DNA of 64,000 nucleotides from Neorhizobium populisoli (lineage in GTDB: Bacteria; Pseudomonadota; Alphaproteobacteria; Rhizobiales; Rhizobiaceae), in the NCBI RefSeq assembly GCF_019430945.1, contig NZ_JAHYCB010000003.1, forward strand, positions 1-64,000. The letters are read 5' to 3'. Position 1 is the first letter of the stretch. The number at the start of each line of letters is the position of its first letter. Of this stretch, positions 7,900 through 16,888 are shown piece by piece. The position numbers were made by a program, and so were the translations under genes. The notes under the pieces are model-generated. The model ran no database searches. It had not been told where the DNA came from and was given only the letters and a program-made list of their open reading frames with translations.

Positions 7900-8780
7900 A
7901 ACCTGACACCCTCCGCGACCGCATCATCCCTGTCCTCACCATTCTCCTCGTCATCGTCACCATCTGGTATGTCGGCGCTTACTTCATGAACGCCCCCTTC
8001 CAGCGCGATCTCGACCGGCGCGGCAATGTCACCTCGACCACGATGGAATTCATCGGCAAGACCATGTCGCAGCCGAAACCGATCCTGCCGGCGCCGCATC
8101 AGGTGGTCAGCAATTTCGTCGAGAACACTTTTATGCGCAGCGTCACCTCGAACCGCAGCCTCGTCTATCACGCCTGGGTTACGCTCTCTTCGACGGTCGC
8201 CGGCTTCACTTTTGGCACGCTGCTCGGCATCCTGATCGCCGTTGGCATCGTGCATGTGAAGGCGCTCGACCGCAGCCTGATGCCATGGATCATCGCTTCC
8301 CAGACCATACCGATCCTGGCGATCGCGCCGATGGTCATCGTCGTGCTGGGCGCAATCAACATCACCGGCCTCATCCCCAAGGCGATCATCTCGACCTATC
8401 TGTCCTTCTTTCCGGTGGCAGTCGGCATGGTGAAGGGCCTGCGTTCGCCCGAACTCATACAGCTAGATCTGATGCGCACCTATCATGCCAGCGCCGCGCA
8501 AACCTTCTGGAAGCTGCGTGTGCCCGCCTCGATCCCTTTCCTCTTCACCTCGATGAAGGTGGCGATCGCGGCAAGCCTTGTCGGCGCGATCGTCGGCGAA
8601 CTGCCGACAGGTGCGGTCGCCGGCATCGGCTCGAAACTGCTGGCCGGCGCCTATTACAGCCAGACCATTGACATCTGGTCGGCGCTGATCGCCGGTTCGG
8701 TACTGGCCGCCCTGCTCGTCACTATCGTCGGGATCATCGCCAAAATCGTCGATCGCGCCATGGGCGGGAGGCCGGCATGA
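7896..8780 (+). CDS. ABC importer permease 1
   Basis: A 294-residue inner-membrane permease of the SsuC/TauC/ThiX (BPD_transp_1) family, with about six to seven helices. The coupling-loop region is around LDLMRTYHASAAQTFWKLRV. The start overlaps the DUF559 stop by four bases. It would pair with the longer permease that follows to form a heterodimeric channel driven by the upstream ATPase. Confidence 0.87.
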   Translation: MKPDTLRDRIIPVLTILLVIVTIWYVGAYFMNAPFQRDLDRRGNVTSTTMEFIGKTMSQPKPILPAPHQVVSNFVENTFMRSVTSNRSLVYHAWVTLSSTVAGFTFGTLLGILIAVGIVHVKALDRSLMPWIIASQTIPILAIAPMVIVVLGAINITGLIPKAIISTYLSFFPVAVGMVKGLRSPELIQLDLMRTYHASAAQTFWKLRVPASIPFLFTSMKVAIAASLVGAIVGELPTGAVAGIGSKLLAGAYYSQTIDIWSALIAGSVLAALLVTIVGIIAKIVDRAMGGRPA

Positions 8781-9904
8781 AGAGGCTCGTTCGGCACTGG
8801 CAATCCCTCCTCGCCGGCATATTGGCCGTGGCCGCGCTAACCCGCCTGCCGCTCACCTTGCCCGAAGCCGCCAATCCCGTCGGCAACGGCATGACGATCG
8901 CGGCGATACTGGTTGTCGTCGTGGTCCTCATGCAGGCAATAGAAGAAAGCGGCCCTGCCCTGCGTGCCGTAGTGCTTTTTCTCGGCGCCCACATTCCAGC
9001 GGCAATGCTGCTTTCAGGCGTTGCCGGCAATGAAGGTTACATGTCCGCCGGCTTCTTCCTGTTGATCGCGGCAAGCTGGCTGCTGGCCTGGGCGTCGGTG
9101 TCCGAGCTTTCACAGATCGAAACCCGTTCGACCGGCCTCGGCTGGCTTCTCAAGCTGCTCATCCCGGCCATCTTCGGCGCCTGGCTGCTGATCATCTGGG
9201 AAGCCATTACCCGCGGTTTCGGCATTCCCTTCATCCTCCTTCCGCCCCCCTCCTCGATCGGCACGCGCATTGCCGGCTCCGTTGCGATCCTCTGGGCCGA
9301 CGTCCAGCAGACCATCTTCAAGGCCGTGCTGATCGGCTACATCGTCGGCTGCGCCTCCGGCTTCGTCGTCGCGATCCTAGCCGATCGTTTCGCTTTCCTG
9401 CGCCGCGGCCTCATTCCGATCGGCAACATGGTCTCGGCTCTGCCGATCATCGGTGTGGCGCCGATCATGGTCATGTGGTTCGGATTCGACTGGCACTCCA
9501 AGGCCGCCGTCGTCATCATCATGACCTTCTTCCCCATGCTGGTGAACACGGTCGCAGGCCTCGCCGCCTCGGGCGCCATGGAGCGCGACCTGATGCGCTC
9601 CTATGCTTCGGACTATTGGCAGACGCTGATGAAACTGCGCCTGCCGGCCGCGATGCCTTTCATCTTCAACGCGCTGAAGATCAATTCCACCCTGGCGCTG
9701 ATCGGCGCGATCGTCGCGGAATTTTTCGGCACGCCAATCGTCGGCATGGGCTTTCGCATCTCCACCGAGATCGGCCGCATGAATGTCGACATGGTCTGGG
9801 CCGAGATCGCGGTTGCGGCGCTGGCCGGATCGGTTTTTTATGGCGTCGTGGCACTTCTCGAAAGAGCGACGACGTTCTGGCATCCGTCTAACCGTGGGGG
9901 TTAG
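8777..9904 (+). CDS. ABC importer permease 2 with extended membrane N-terminus
   Basis: A 375-residue permease of the same family, start overlapping the previous stop by four bases (ATGA). The canonical transporter domain is about residues 125-370, with coupling motif RDLMRSYASDYWQTLMKLRL. The first roughly 115 residues add three to four extra hydrophobic helices absent from permease 1 and from typical SsuC-type proteins. The extension may serve assembly or binding-protein docking; this is not known from sequence. Confidence 0.87.
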   Translation: MKRLVRHWQSLLAGILAVAALTRLPLTLPEAANPVGNGMTIAAILVVVVVLMQAIEESGPALRAVVLFLGAHIPAAMLLSGVAGNEGYMSAGFFLLIAASWLLAWASVSELSQIETRSTGLGWLLKLLIPAIFGAWLLIIWEAITRGFGIPFILLPPPSSIGTRIAGSVAILWADVQQTIFKAVLIGYIVGCASGFVVAILADRFAFLRRGLIPIGNMVSALPIIGVAPIMVMWFGFDWHSKAAVVIIMTFFPMLVNTVAGLAASGAMERDLMRSYASDYWQTLMKLRLPAAMPFIFNALKINSTLALIGAIVAEFFGTPIVGMGFRISTEIGRMNVDMVWAEIAVAALAGSVFYGVVALLERATTFWHPSNRGG

Positions 9905-9960
9905 GCGATAAAATCCGGCACGACCCAACGGAGCCGGCATAACCACAGAGGGAAACGACA

Positions 9961-10938
9961 ATGAAGAAGATCATGAAGGCGCTCATGGCCGGAAGCATGG
10001 GTATTGCAATGTCGCTGGCGGCAGCCCAGGCGATGGCTGCCGACAAGGTGACGCTGCAGCTGAAATGGGTCGCCCAGGGCCAGTTCGGCGGTTATTTTGT
10101 CGCCAAGGACAAGGGCTTCTACAAGGATGAAGGCCTCGACGTAACGATCAAACCGGGCGGCCCGGACATCGCCCCGGAGCAGGTGATCGCCGGCGGTGGT
10201 GCAGACGTCATCGTCGACTGGATGGGTGGCGCACTGGTCGCCCGTGAGAAGGGCGTGCCGCTGATCAACATCGCCCAGCCGTTCCAGAAATCCGGCCTGG
10301 AACTGATCTGCCCGAAGGATGGCCCGATCAAGACCGAGGCCGACTTCAAGGGCAAGACGCTCGGCGTCTGGTTCTTCGGCAACGAATATCCGTTCTTTGC
10401 CTGGATGAACAAGCTCGGCCTCCCGACCGAAGGCGGCACCGGCGGCGTAACGGTGCTGAAGCAGAGCTTCGACGTGCAGCCGCTCGTCCAGAAACAGGCA
10501 AACTGCATCTCCGTCATGACCTATAACGAATATTGGCAGGCGATCGATGCCGGCTTCAAGGCAAGCGACCTGCTCGTCTTCAACTATACGGCGCTTGGCA
10601 ACGACTTGCTCGAAGACGGCCTTTACGTCAACGAAACCAAGCTCAAGGATCCGAAGTTCAAGGAAACCATGGTCAAGTTCGTCCGTGCTTCCATGAAGGG
10701 TTGGAAATACGCGATCGCCAATCCGGATGAAGCCGCCGGCATCGTCATGGACAATGGCGGCCAGGACGAAAACCACCAGAAGCGCATGATGGGCGAAGTC
10801 GCCAAACTGATCGGCACCGGCAAGCTCGACATGGCGACCTATGATCGCACCGTGAAGGCGCTTCTTGATCAGAAGATCATCACCAAGAAGCCGGAAGGCG
10901 CCTATACGGCCGATGTAACCGAGGCCGCGCTGAAATAA
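9961..10938 (+). CDS. periplasmic substrate-binding protein, NMT1/THI5-like
   Basis: A 325-residue secreted binding protein with signal peptide MKKIMKALMAGSMGIAMSLA ending at about AMA-A26. The mature start KVTLQLKWVAQGQFGGYFVA is typical of the NMT1/THI5-like family, which includes ThiY (hydroxymethylpyrimidine precursor) and RibY (riboflavin) binding proteins. Later segments DWMGGALVAREKGVPLINIA fit the same fold. Given rutR, amidohydrolase and dihydropyrimidinase upstream, a pyrimidine base or related compound is the most likely ligand. Last gene of the operon, followed by a strong terminator. Confidence 0.88.
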   Translation: MKKIMKALMAGSMGIAMSLAAAQAMAADKVTLQLKWVAQGQFGGYFVAKDKGFYKDEGLDVTIKPGGPDIAPEQVIAGGGADVIVDWMGGALVAREKGVPLINIAQPFQKSGLELICPKDGPIKTEADFKGKTLGVWFFGNEYPFFAWMNKLGLPTEGGTGGVTVLKQSFDVQPLVQKQANCISVMTYNEYWQAIDAGFKASDLLVFNYTALGNDLLEDGLYVNETKLKDPKFKETMVKFVRASMKGWKYAIANPDEAAGIVMDNGGQDENHQKRMMGEVAKLIGTGKLDMATYDRTVKALLDQKIITKKPEGAYTADVTEAALK

Positions 10939-10964
10939 TAATTGCCGATTGTTCACTTTAAGAG

Positions 10965-10994
10965 AACGCGCGACCACACGGTTGCGCGTTTTCG
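10965..10994 (+). terminator. rho-independent terminator of the importer operon
   Basis: An 11-bp stem (AACGCGCGACC pairing with GGTTGCGCGTT, one G-U pair) with a four-base loop is followed by TTTTCGAATTTT, 27 bp after the binding-protein stop. Confidence 0.85.
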
Positions 10995-11111
10995 AATTTT
11001 ATTTACGTAAAGCATAACCAAAACTCATCCATCCCATAACGGATGCGGATTGATTTGTGCAACGCAAACACGTAAAAGGGCAGCCTTGATGAATCTTTCG
11101 CTGCCGGTCTT

Positions 11112-11132
11112 GTAACTGTTTTTAACGGTTAC
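11112..11132. promoter_or_regulatory. inverted repeat before the RND efflux operon
   Basis: Arms GTAACTGTT and AACGGTTAC flank a three-base loop, with one T-G mismatch. It lies about 98 bp before the adaptor start. It may be an operator for a repressor of the pump; no regulator gene is adjacent. Confidence 0.35.
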
Positions 11133-11229
11133 CACCTTGATTTCGGGATATCGCGTGCTGGAGGGGGCACGCAAAACCGGATAGGTTCCCAGCGAGATAT
11201 TTGCCCCTTTTCAGGTCGGAAGTTATCGC

Positions 11230-12465
11230 ATGTTTCGCACGTCCCAGAATGTCGCTCGCCCGAAGTCTGCCCGCGCTCCGATTCTCTCGATCACCGTGAG
11301 CCTCGCGATTGCGCTTTGCGCGTCCACGGCGCTCGCGCAGGAGGCTGCCGCACCCGCTCCGGCCCAGAAGGAAATCAAGCTGCCGTCGATCATCGTGACG
11401 GAAGCGGTCCAGAAACCGCTCACCGATCGCGTCATCGCCACCGGCACCGTCAAGCCGATTGAGGAAGTCTTCGTGCAGCCGCTGGTCGATGGCCTGTCGA
11501 TCAAGACGCTGAAGGCAGACGTAGGTGACGAAGTGAAGGCCGACAGCGTGCTTGCGACGCTGAACGAGGACGCACTTCTTCTGCAGAAGAGCCAGTACGA
11601 AGCCAATAAGGCGAAGGCCGAAGCCGGCGTCGCGCAATACCAGGCGCAGGTGATCGAGGCGGAAGCCAACCTCGCCGATGCCAGCCGACAGCGCGACCGC
11701 ACCCAGCGCCTGAGCCAGAGCGGCACCAGCACCCAGTCGCAGGTCGAACAGTCCCAGGCGCTTTTCGAAGTATCCCAAGCGCGCCTCAACGCCGCCAAGC
11801 AGGCCGTCACCGTCGGCCAGTCCGACATCAAGGTGGTTGATGCGCAGATCGACGACGTCAACCTGAGGCTCGCCCGCACCGGCGTGAAGACGCCGGTCGC
11901 CGGCATCATCTCCGCCCGCAGCGCCAAGGTCGGCGCGATTGCCAGCGGCGCGGCAACCTCGCCGCTCTTCACCATTATCAAGGACGGCGCGATCGAACTC
12001 GTGGCCGATCTGTCGGAATCGGATCTCCCGAAGATCAAGCTCGGTCAGAAGGCGACGGTTACCCTTGCCGGCGGCCGCACCAAGATCGAGGGCAAGGTCC
12101 GCCTCATCTCGCCGACGGTCGATGCGACGACCCGCCTTGGCGCGGTGCATATAGTCATCGACGATGAAAGCGGCGCGCGTTCGGGCATGTATGCCAGTGC
12201 CGAGATCGTCATCAGCGAAGCCAATGCGCTGGCCCTGCCACTCTCCGCCGTCACCAGTGGCCGCAACGGCTCGACCGCTCGCAAGGTGGAAGATAACGTC
12301 GTCAAGCAGGTGAAGATCGAGACCGGCATCCAGGATGGCGGCTTCATTCAGGTCGTCAGCGGTTTGACGGCCGGCGACCTCGTCGTTGCCAAGGCCGGCG
12401 CGTTTGTGCGCGACGGTGACAAGATCGCTCCCGTACCCGCCGAACCCGGCACGATTTCGAACTAA
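11230..12465 (+). CDS. RND efflux periplasmic adaptor (membrane fusion protein)
   Basis: A 411-residue HlyD/AcrA-type adaptor with an N-terminal signal segment ending near ALAQ at about 37. A lipoyl-like half-motif region spans about 70-110. A long coiled-coil hairpin (about 115-210, with alternating Ala/Gln/Glu) contains the TolC-tip signature region RLSQSGTSTQSQVEQ. Beta-barrel and membrane-proximal domains follow. It bridges the downstream RND pump to an outer membrane channel, which is not encoded here and would be supplied in trans. GGAAG lies seven bases ahead of the ATG. Confidence 0.9.
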   Translation: MFRTSQNVARPKSARAPILSITVSLAIALCASTALAQEAAAPAPAQKEIKLPSIIVTEAVQKPLTDRVIATGTVKPIEEVFVQPLVDGLSIKTLKADVGDEVKADSVLATLNEDALLLQKSQYEANKAKAEAGVAQYQAQVIEAEANLADASRQRDRTQRLSQSGTSTQSQVEQSQALFEVSQARLNAAKQAVTVGQSDIKVVDAQIDDVNLRLARTGVKTPVAGIISARSAKVGAIASGAATSPLFTIIKDGAIELVADLSESDLPKIKLGQKATVTLAGGRTKIEGKVRLISPTVDATTRLGAVHIVIDDESGARSGMYASAEIVISEANALALPLSAVTSGRNGSTARKVEDNVVKQVKIETGIQDGGFIQVVSGLTAGDLVVAKAGAFVRDGDKIAPVPAEPGTISN

Positions 12466-12488
12466 GCGCGAACCGAGGTTACCTCCCC

Positions 12489-15400
12489 ATGAACTTCTCC
12501 GCATGGTCGATCCGCAATCCGATTGCGCCTCTGCTGGCCTTCGCGCTGCTGCTTTACGTCGGCATCCAGTCCTTCTATTCGCTGCCGATCACCCGTTTCC
12601 CGAATATCGACGTGCCGGTCGTCTCGATCACCGTCACCCAGAGCGGTGCCGCGCCATCCGAGCTTGAGGCGCAAGTCACCAAGGAAGTCGAAGACGCGGT
12701 CGCCTCGATCAGCGGTATCGACGAAGTCCAGTCGACGGTGACCGACGGCCAGTCCCAGACGGTCGTGGTCTTCCGCATCGAAAAGCCGACGGAAGAAGCC
12801 GTTCAGGACACCAAGGACGCGATCGACAAGATTCGCGGCGACTTGCCGGCCGGCATCGAGGAACCTATCGTTTCCAAGGTGGACGTCGAGGGCCAGGCAA
12901 TCCAGACCTTCGCCGTCTCCTCGCCAAACATGACACTCGAAGAACTGTCCTGGTTCGTTGACGACACCGTCAAGCGCGCGCTTCAGGGACAGCCGGGCAT
13001 CGGCAAGATCGACCGTTACGGCGGCGCCGACCGTGAAATCCGTGTGGCACTGAACCCGGCCAAGCTCGATGCCTATGGCATTACCGCTGCCGACGTGAAC
13101 ACCCAGATGCGCGGCACCAACGTCGATCTGGGCTCCGGCCGAGGCCAGGTGGCCGGCAACGAACAGACTATCCGCACGCTAGGCGACGCCCGCAATGTCG
13201 CACAGCTTGCCGCGACGACGATCACCTTGCCGAACGGCCAGTTCGTCAAGCTGCGCGAGCTCGGCACGGTCACCGATACATACGAAGAGCAGAAGTCCTT
13301 CTCGCGCTTCAACGGCACGCCGTCTGTCACTTTCGCCGTCTTCCGCGCCAAGGGTGCCAGCGAAGTCTCGGTGTCCGAGACGGTCGCCGAGAGCCTGAAG
13401 AGCGTGCGCGAAGCCAACCCAAATGTCGCGATCGAAATGGTCGACGACTCTGTCTACTTCACCTACGGCAACTACGAAGCAGCCCTGCATACGCTGGTGG
13501 AAGGTTCGGTCCTCGCCGTCATCGTCGTCTTCCTGTTCCTGCGGAACTGGCGCGCCACGCTGATCGCGGCGGTAGCCTTGCCCTTGTCGGCGATCCCGAC
13601 CTTCTGGATCATGGACCTGATGGGGTTCTCGCTCAACCTCGTCAGCTTCCTGGCGCTGACGCTGGCGACCGGTATTCTCGTCGACGACGCGATCGTCGAG
13701 ATCGAGAACATCGCACGACATATCAAGATGGGCAAAACGCCCTATCGGGCAGCGCTCGAAGCGGCGGACGAAATCGGCCTTGCCGTTATCGCCACCAGCT
13801 TCACGATCATCGCGGTCTTCGTGCCGGTCTCGTTCATGCCGGGCATTCCGGGCCAATACTTCATCCAGTTCGGCCTGACAGTCGCCTTCTCCGTGTTCTT
13901 CTCGCTCGCGGTCGCGCGCCTCATCACGCCATTGATGGCCGCCTATCTGATGCGTTCGGAAGACGGCATGGCGCATGACGACCACCACGACAACGATGGC
14001 TGGATCATGAAGGGCTATACCCGGCTCGTCACCGGCACGACCCGCAAATGGTACTGGCGTTATACGACCCTTCTGGCCGCCATCGGCTTCCTGATCGGCT
14101 CGATGATGCTGCTCTCGCAGGTTCCCGGCAGCTTCCTACCGCCGGATGATTCCTCGCGCGTCGTTCTCTCCGTCGAACTGCCGCCGAATGCCACGCTGGA
14201 TGAGACTGCGGCCTCGACCGACATCATCTATAATGCGGTTCGCCATATCGACGGCGTCGAAAGCGTCTTCATCCTCGGCGGCGCCTCGCCGAAGGGCGAT
14301 CTCGAACTGCGACGCGCAACCGTGCGCGTCATCCTGGGCAATATCGACCATTCGCTGGTCAAGACCCTCGTCAACAAGGGGCTCGGCTCGATCCCGATCG
14401 TCAGGGACTTCGTTCCGAAGATGAAGGAGAACGGCCGCACGCGTCCGCAATGGGATGTCGAAAAGGATATTTTCGCGGCGGTTCGAGATATTCCCGATGT
14501 TCGTATCTCCAAGGTCAACGACCGTGCGGAACGCGATCTGTCGTTCAACTTCCTGTCTTCCAACGCGGAAGATCTGAACGAGGCTGTCGGCATTCTGGAA
14601 TCGAAGCTGCGCGCCTCGCCGGTACTTGCCAACGTGTCATCGGATGGTGCCCTGCCCCGCCCGGAACTGCAGATCCGCCCGCGCATGGACGAGGCCTCGC
14701 GCCTCGGCATCACGCCGCAGCAGATTTCGCAGACGGTCCGCGTTGCCACGATCGGCGATGCGGATGCCAACCTTGCGAAGATCTCGCTCGACGATCGGCA
14801 GATCCCGATCCGCGTCCAGGCCTCGCTTGATATGCGGCGCGATCTGGCAGCCATCCGTGCGGTCAAGATCAAGACGGCATCCGGCGCCAGCGTTCCGCTC
14901 TATACGGTTGCGGATATCGACTATGCGGAAGGTTTGAGCTCGATCAAGCGCAACGACCGCAACCGCGTCGTGACCATCGGTTCCGATGTGCCGTTCGGCA
15001 CCGCGCTCGATACATCCACTGCCGAGTTCCAGCGCATCGTTGCGGAAACCCAGCTTCCGAAGTCGGTGCGCCTCGCCGCGGCCGGTGACGCGAAGGTGCA
15101 GAACGAAATGGTCATGGGCTTCGTCAACGCCATGATCCTCGGCCTGATGCTGGTGCTCGTGGTACTGATCCTGCTCTTCAAGGACGTCATCCAGCCCTTC
15201 ACCATCCTGTTCTCGCTGCCGCTCGCAATCGGCGGTGTGGCGGTGGCGCTGATCGTTACCCAGAACGCGCTCTCCATGCCGGTCCTGATCGGCATCCTGA
15301 TGCTGATGGGTATCGTCACCAAGAACGCCATCCTGCTCGTCGATTTCGCCATTGAGATGAAGCGTCATGGCCTGGAACGTGTCCATGCCATGGTCGAGGC

Positions 15401-15839
15401 CGGCCGCAAGCGCGCTCAGCCGATCATCATGACGTCGATCGCCATGTCGGCCGGCATGTTGCCCTCGGCGCTCGGCGTCGGCGAAGGCGGTTCGTTCCGC
15501 GCTCCGATGGCGATCGCCGTCATCGGTGGCATCATCGTCTCGACCGTGCTGTCGCTGCTCGTCGTGCCGTCCTTCTTCCTGATCATGGACGACCTGTCCC
15601 GCCTGCTCGGCTGGCTGTTCGGCCGCCTCGTCGGCAAGAAGGAACAGGAAGACCTCGGTCTCTCCAACGAGGATCTCAGCAAGGAAACGCGTCGCCAGGC
15701 CCAGTCGATCTCGACGCTGGAGGAACGCCTCAACCAGCTCGAACGCCAGACCGGCGCCAACGACGACCGCTCCGGAGCGCAGCCGGGCAATCAGGCCAGC
15801 AGCAACGTGCTGCGCCTGCCGCCGATGGCCGCCGAATAA
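12489..15839 (+). CDS. RND multidrug-efflux inner-membrane transporter
   Basis: A 1116-residue AcrB-superfamily proton antiporter starting 23 bases after the adaptor stop. It has the classic two-fold layout: TM1, a large porter/docking loop (about 40-330), TM2-6, a second large loop (about 560-860), then TM8-12. The TM4 proton-relay segment reads ATGILVDDAIVEIENI, with the expected paired aspartates. The C-terminus is longer than in AcrB and ends in a predicted coiled coil (RRQAQSISTLEERLNQLERQ). The substrate cannot be told from sequence. Confidence 0.92.
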   Translation: MNFSAWSIRNPIAPLLAFALLLYVGIQSFYSLPITRFPNIDVPVVSITVTQSGAAPSELEAQVTKEVEDAVASISGIDEVQSTVTDGQSQTVVVFRIEKPTEEAVQDTKDAIDKIRGDLPAGIEEPIVSKVDVEGQAIQTFAVSSPNMTLEELSWFVDDTVKRALQGQPGIGKIDRYGGADREIRVALNPAKLDAYGITAADVNTQMRGTNVDLGSGRGQVAGNEQTIRTLGDARNVAQLAATTITLPNGQFVKLRELGTVTDTYEEQKSFSRFNGTPSVTFAVFRAKGASEVSVSETVAESLKSVREANPNVAIEMVDDSVYFTYGNYEAALHTLVEGSVLAVIVVFLFLRNWRATLIAAVALPLSAIPTFWIMDLMGFSLNLVSFLALTLATGILVDDAIVEIENIARHIKMGKTPYRAALEAADEIGLAVIATSFTIIAVFVPVSFMPGIPGQYFIQFGLTVAFSVFFSLAVARLITPLMAAYLMRSEDGMAHDDHHDNDGWIMKGYTRLVTGTTRKWYWRYTTLLAAIGFLIGSMMLLSQVPGSFLPPDDSSRVVLSVELPPNATLDETAASTDIIYNAVRHIDGVESVFILGGASPKGDLELRRATVRVILGNIDHSLVKTLVNKGLGSIPIVRDFVPKMKENGRTRPQWDVEKDIFAAVRDIPDVRISKVNDRAERDLSFNFLSSNAEDLNEAVGILESKLRASPVLANVSSDGALPRPELQIRPRMDEASRLGITPQQISQTVRVATIGDADANLAKISLDDRQIPIRVQASLDMRRDLAAIRAVKIKTASGASVPLYTVADIDYAEGLSSIKRNDRNRVVTIGSDVPFGTALDTSTAEFQRIVAETQLPKSVRLAAAGDAKVQNEMVMGFVNAMILGLMLVLVVLILLFKDVIQPFTILFSLPLAIGGVAVALIVTQNALSMPVLIGILMLMGIVTKNAILLVDFAIEMKRHGLERVHAMVEAGRKRAQPIIMTSIAMSAGMLPSALGVGEGGSFRAPMAIAVIGGIIVSTVLSLLVVPSFFLIMDDLSRLLGWLFGRLVGKKEQEDLGLSNEDLSKETRRQAQSISTLEERLNQLERQTGANDDRSGAQPGNQASSNVLRLPPMAAE

Positions 15840-15863
15840 ACCAGTCGGAACGAGTTTTCCATT

Positions 15864-15890
15864 AACGCCGGGCTAAACGCCCGGCGTTTT
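15864..15890 (+). terminator. rho-independent terminator of the RND operon
   Basis: A perfect 10-bp stem (AACGCCGGGC and GCCCGGCGTT) with a five-base loop runs into TTTT, 25 bp after the transporter stop. Confidence 0.9.
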
Positions 15891-15927
15891 CGTGCGCGCG
15901 CAGAAATTGCAGAAAAATTTCTCAAAT

Positions 15928-15941
15928 TTGATCGATGTCAA
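15928..15941. promoter_or_regulatory. Fnr/FixK-type box upstream of the Crp/Fnr gene
   Basis: TTGATCGATGTCAA matches nine of the ten defined positions of the anaerobox TTGAT-N4-ATCAA. It lies between the preceding terminator and the regulator start, 75 bp before the start at 16003. This placement fits autoregulation or control by another Fnr/FixK protein. Confidence 0.6.
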
Positions 15942-16002
15942 AACGCGCTTTCATAATCCTGTTATTTATGAACCATCAGGAATGCGTAGCGGCACACGGA
16001 AA

Positions 16003-16707
16003 ATGGAAGCGATCACCGACATGATGAACGGAAACCTCAAGCTCAGCAGCCGGGATCGGGCGGTCTTGATGAAGACTCCTTTCCTCACCGGCCTGAGCGG
16101 CAGTTCCCTCGTCCGGATGCTCTCCGCGATGAGCGTAGCAAGTCTGCCGAACCGGAAATCGATCTTCCGCGAAGGTGACAATGCGGACGCTTTCTACTGT
16201 GTTCTCAGTGGCTACGTACGACTTTATCGCCTGAACCGTGAAGGTCGCGAAGCCGATATTCGCATCTGCGCGCCCGGCGATACTTTCGCCGAATGCCAGC
16301 TCTACGGCGGCACCAAATATCGCTACCACGCCCAGACGGCGGAAGCGGTGACGCTCGCCAAATTCGACATGCAAGCCGTTCGAGACTTGGCCGAGCAGGA
16401 GAAGGATGTCGCCAAGGCGGTAATGATGTCCCTCTCCAGTCACCTGCAGGCCTCCATGGACTGCATCGCCAACGACAGGTTGCATACGGCACCCCAACGG
16501 GTAGCCAATTACATCCTCAATCGCTGTCCGGTGGATGGTGGTCCGGCGGCGATCCGCCTGCCCTTCCAGAAGAGCCTGCTGGCAGGCCAGCTCGGTCTTG
16601 CACCGGAAGCTCTGTCGCGCGCCTTCTCGACGCTCCGCAAGACGGGCGTCACAGTCCGCGGCCGTGTCATCCAAGTCGGTGACGTCGGCGCGCTGCGCGA
16701 AATCTAA
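16003..16707 (+). CDS. Crp/Fnr-family regulator, NnrR/Dnr-like
   Basis: About 234 residues from the ATG at 16003; other in-frame starts lie at 15892 and 15982, but the first abuts a terminator and would put the Fnr box inside the gene. A cyclic-nucleotide-type sensor domain (IFREGDNADAFYCVLSGYVR) precedes a winged helix-turn-helix. The recognition helix LGLAPEALSRAFSTLRKTGV keeps the E-xx-SR residues that read TTGAT half-sites. There is no N-terminal Fe-S cysteine cluster, so it is not an oxygen-sensing Fnr. The HTH resembles NnrR/Dnr nitric-oxide regulators, but the ligand is inferred. No denitrification gene is in view. Confidence 0.8.
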   Translation: MEAITDMMNGNLKLSSRDRAVLMKTPFLTGLSGSSLVRMLSAMSVASLPNRKSIFREGDNADAFYCVLSGYVRLYRLNREGREADIRICAPGDTFAECQLYGGTKYRYHAQTAEAVTLAKFDMQAVRDLAEQEKDVAKAVMMSLSSHLQASMDCIANDRLHTAPQRVANYILNRCPVDGGPAAIRLPFQKSLLAGQLGLAPEALSRAFSTLRKTGVTVRGRVIQVGDVGALREI

Positions 16708-16759
16708 GGCACGCGCTTTAGACAGCACCAAGTTCAGTTTGAGTTCATGAGGCAAGAGT

Positions 16760-16793
16760 GAGACGACACCGGATTGGCGGATCCGGTCGTCTC
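16760..16793 (+). other. hairpin after the Crp/Fnr gene
   Basis: GAGACGA and CCGGAT pair with ATCCGG and TCGTCTC across a two-base bulge and a six-base loop. There is no T tract, so it may be only a 3' stabilising hairpin. Confidence 0.4.
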
Positions 16794-16838
16794 GAGCTGC
16801 GTGCCGTTCCACGGGCGGGTGGTGATGGCATGCAAAAA

Positions 16839-16877
16839 GGCCGGTGGTCCTCGAGGGGCCACCGGCCTCAATTTTTT
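16839..16877. terminator. bidirectional terminator between Crp/Fnr gene and nuclease
   Basis: A nine-bp stem GGCCGGTGG / CCACCGGCC has a T7 run on the forward side and a T5 run when read on the reverse strand. It serves both convergent genes. Confidence 0.85.
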
Positions 16878-16888
16878 TGCGATCCCGC

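Noticed and set aside
11122..12504. 460-codon reverse open frame
   Set aside because: Opposite strand of the RND adaptor; low-complexity Gly/Asp/Arg composition typical of high-GC shadows.
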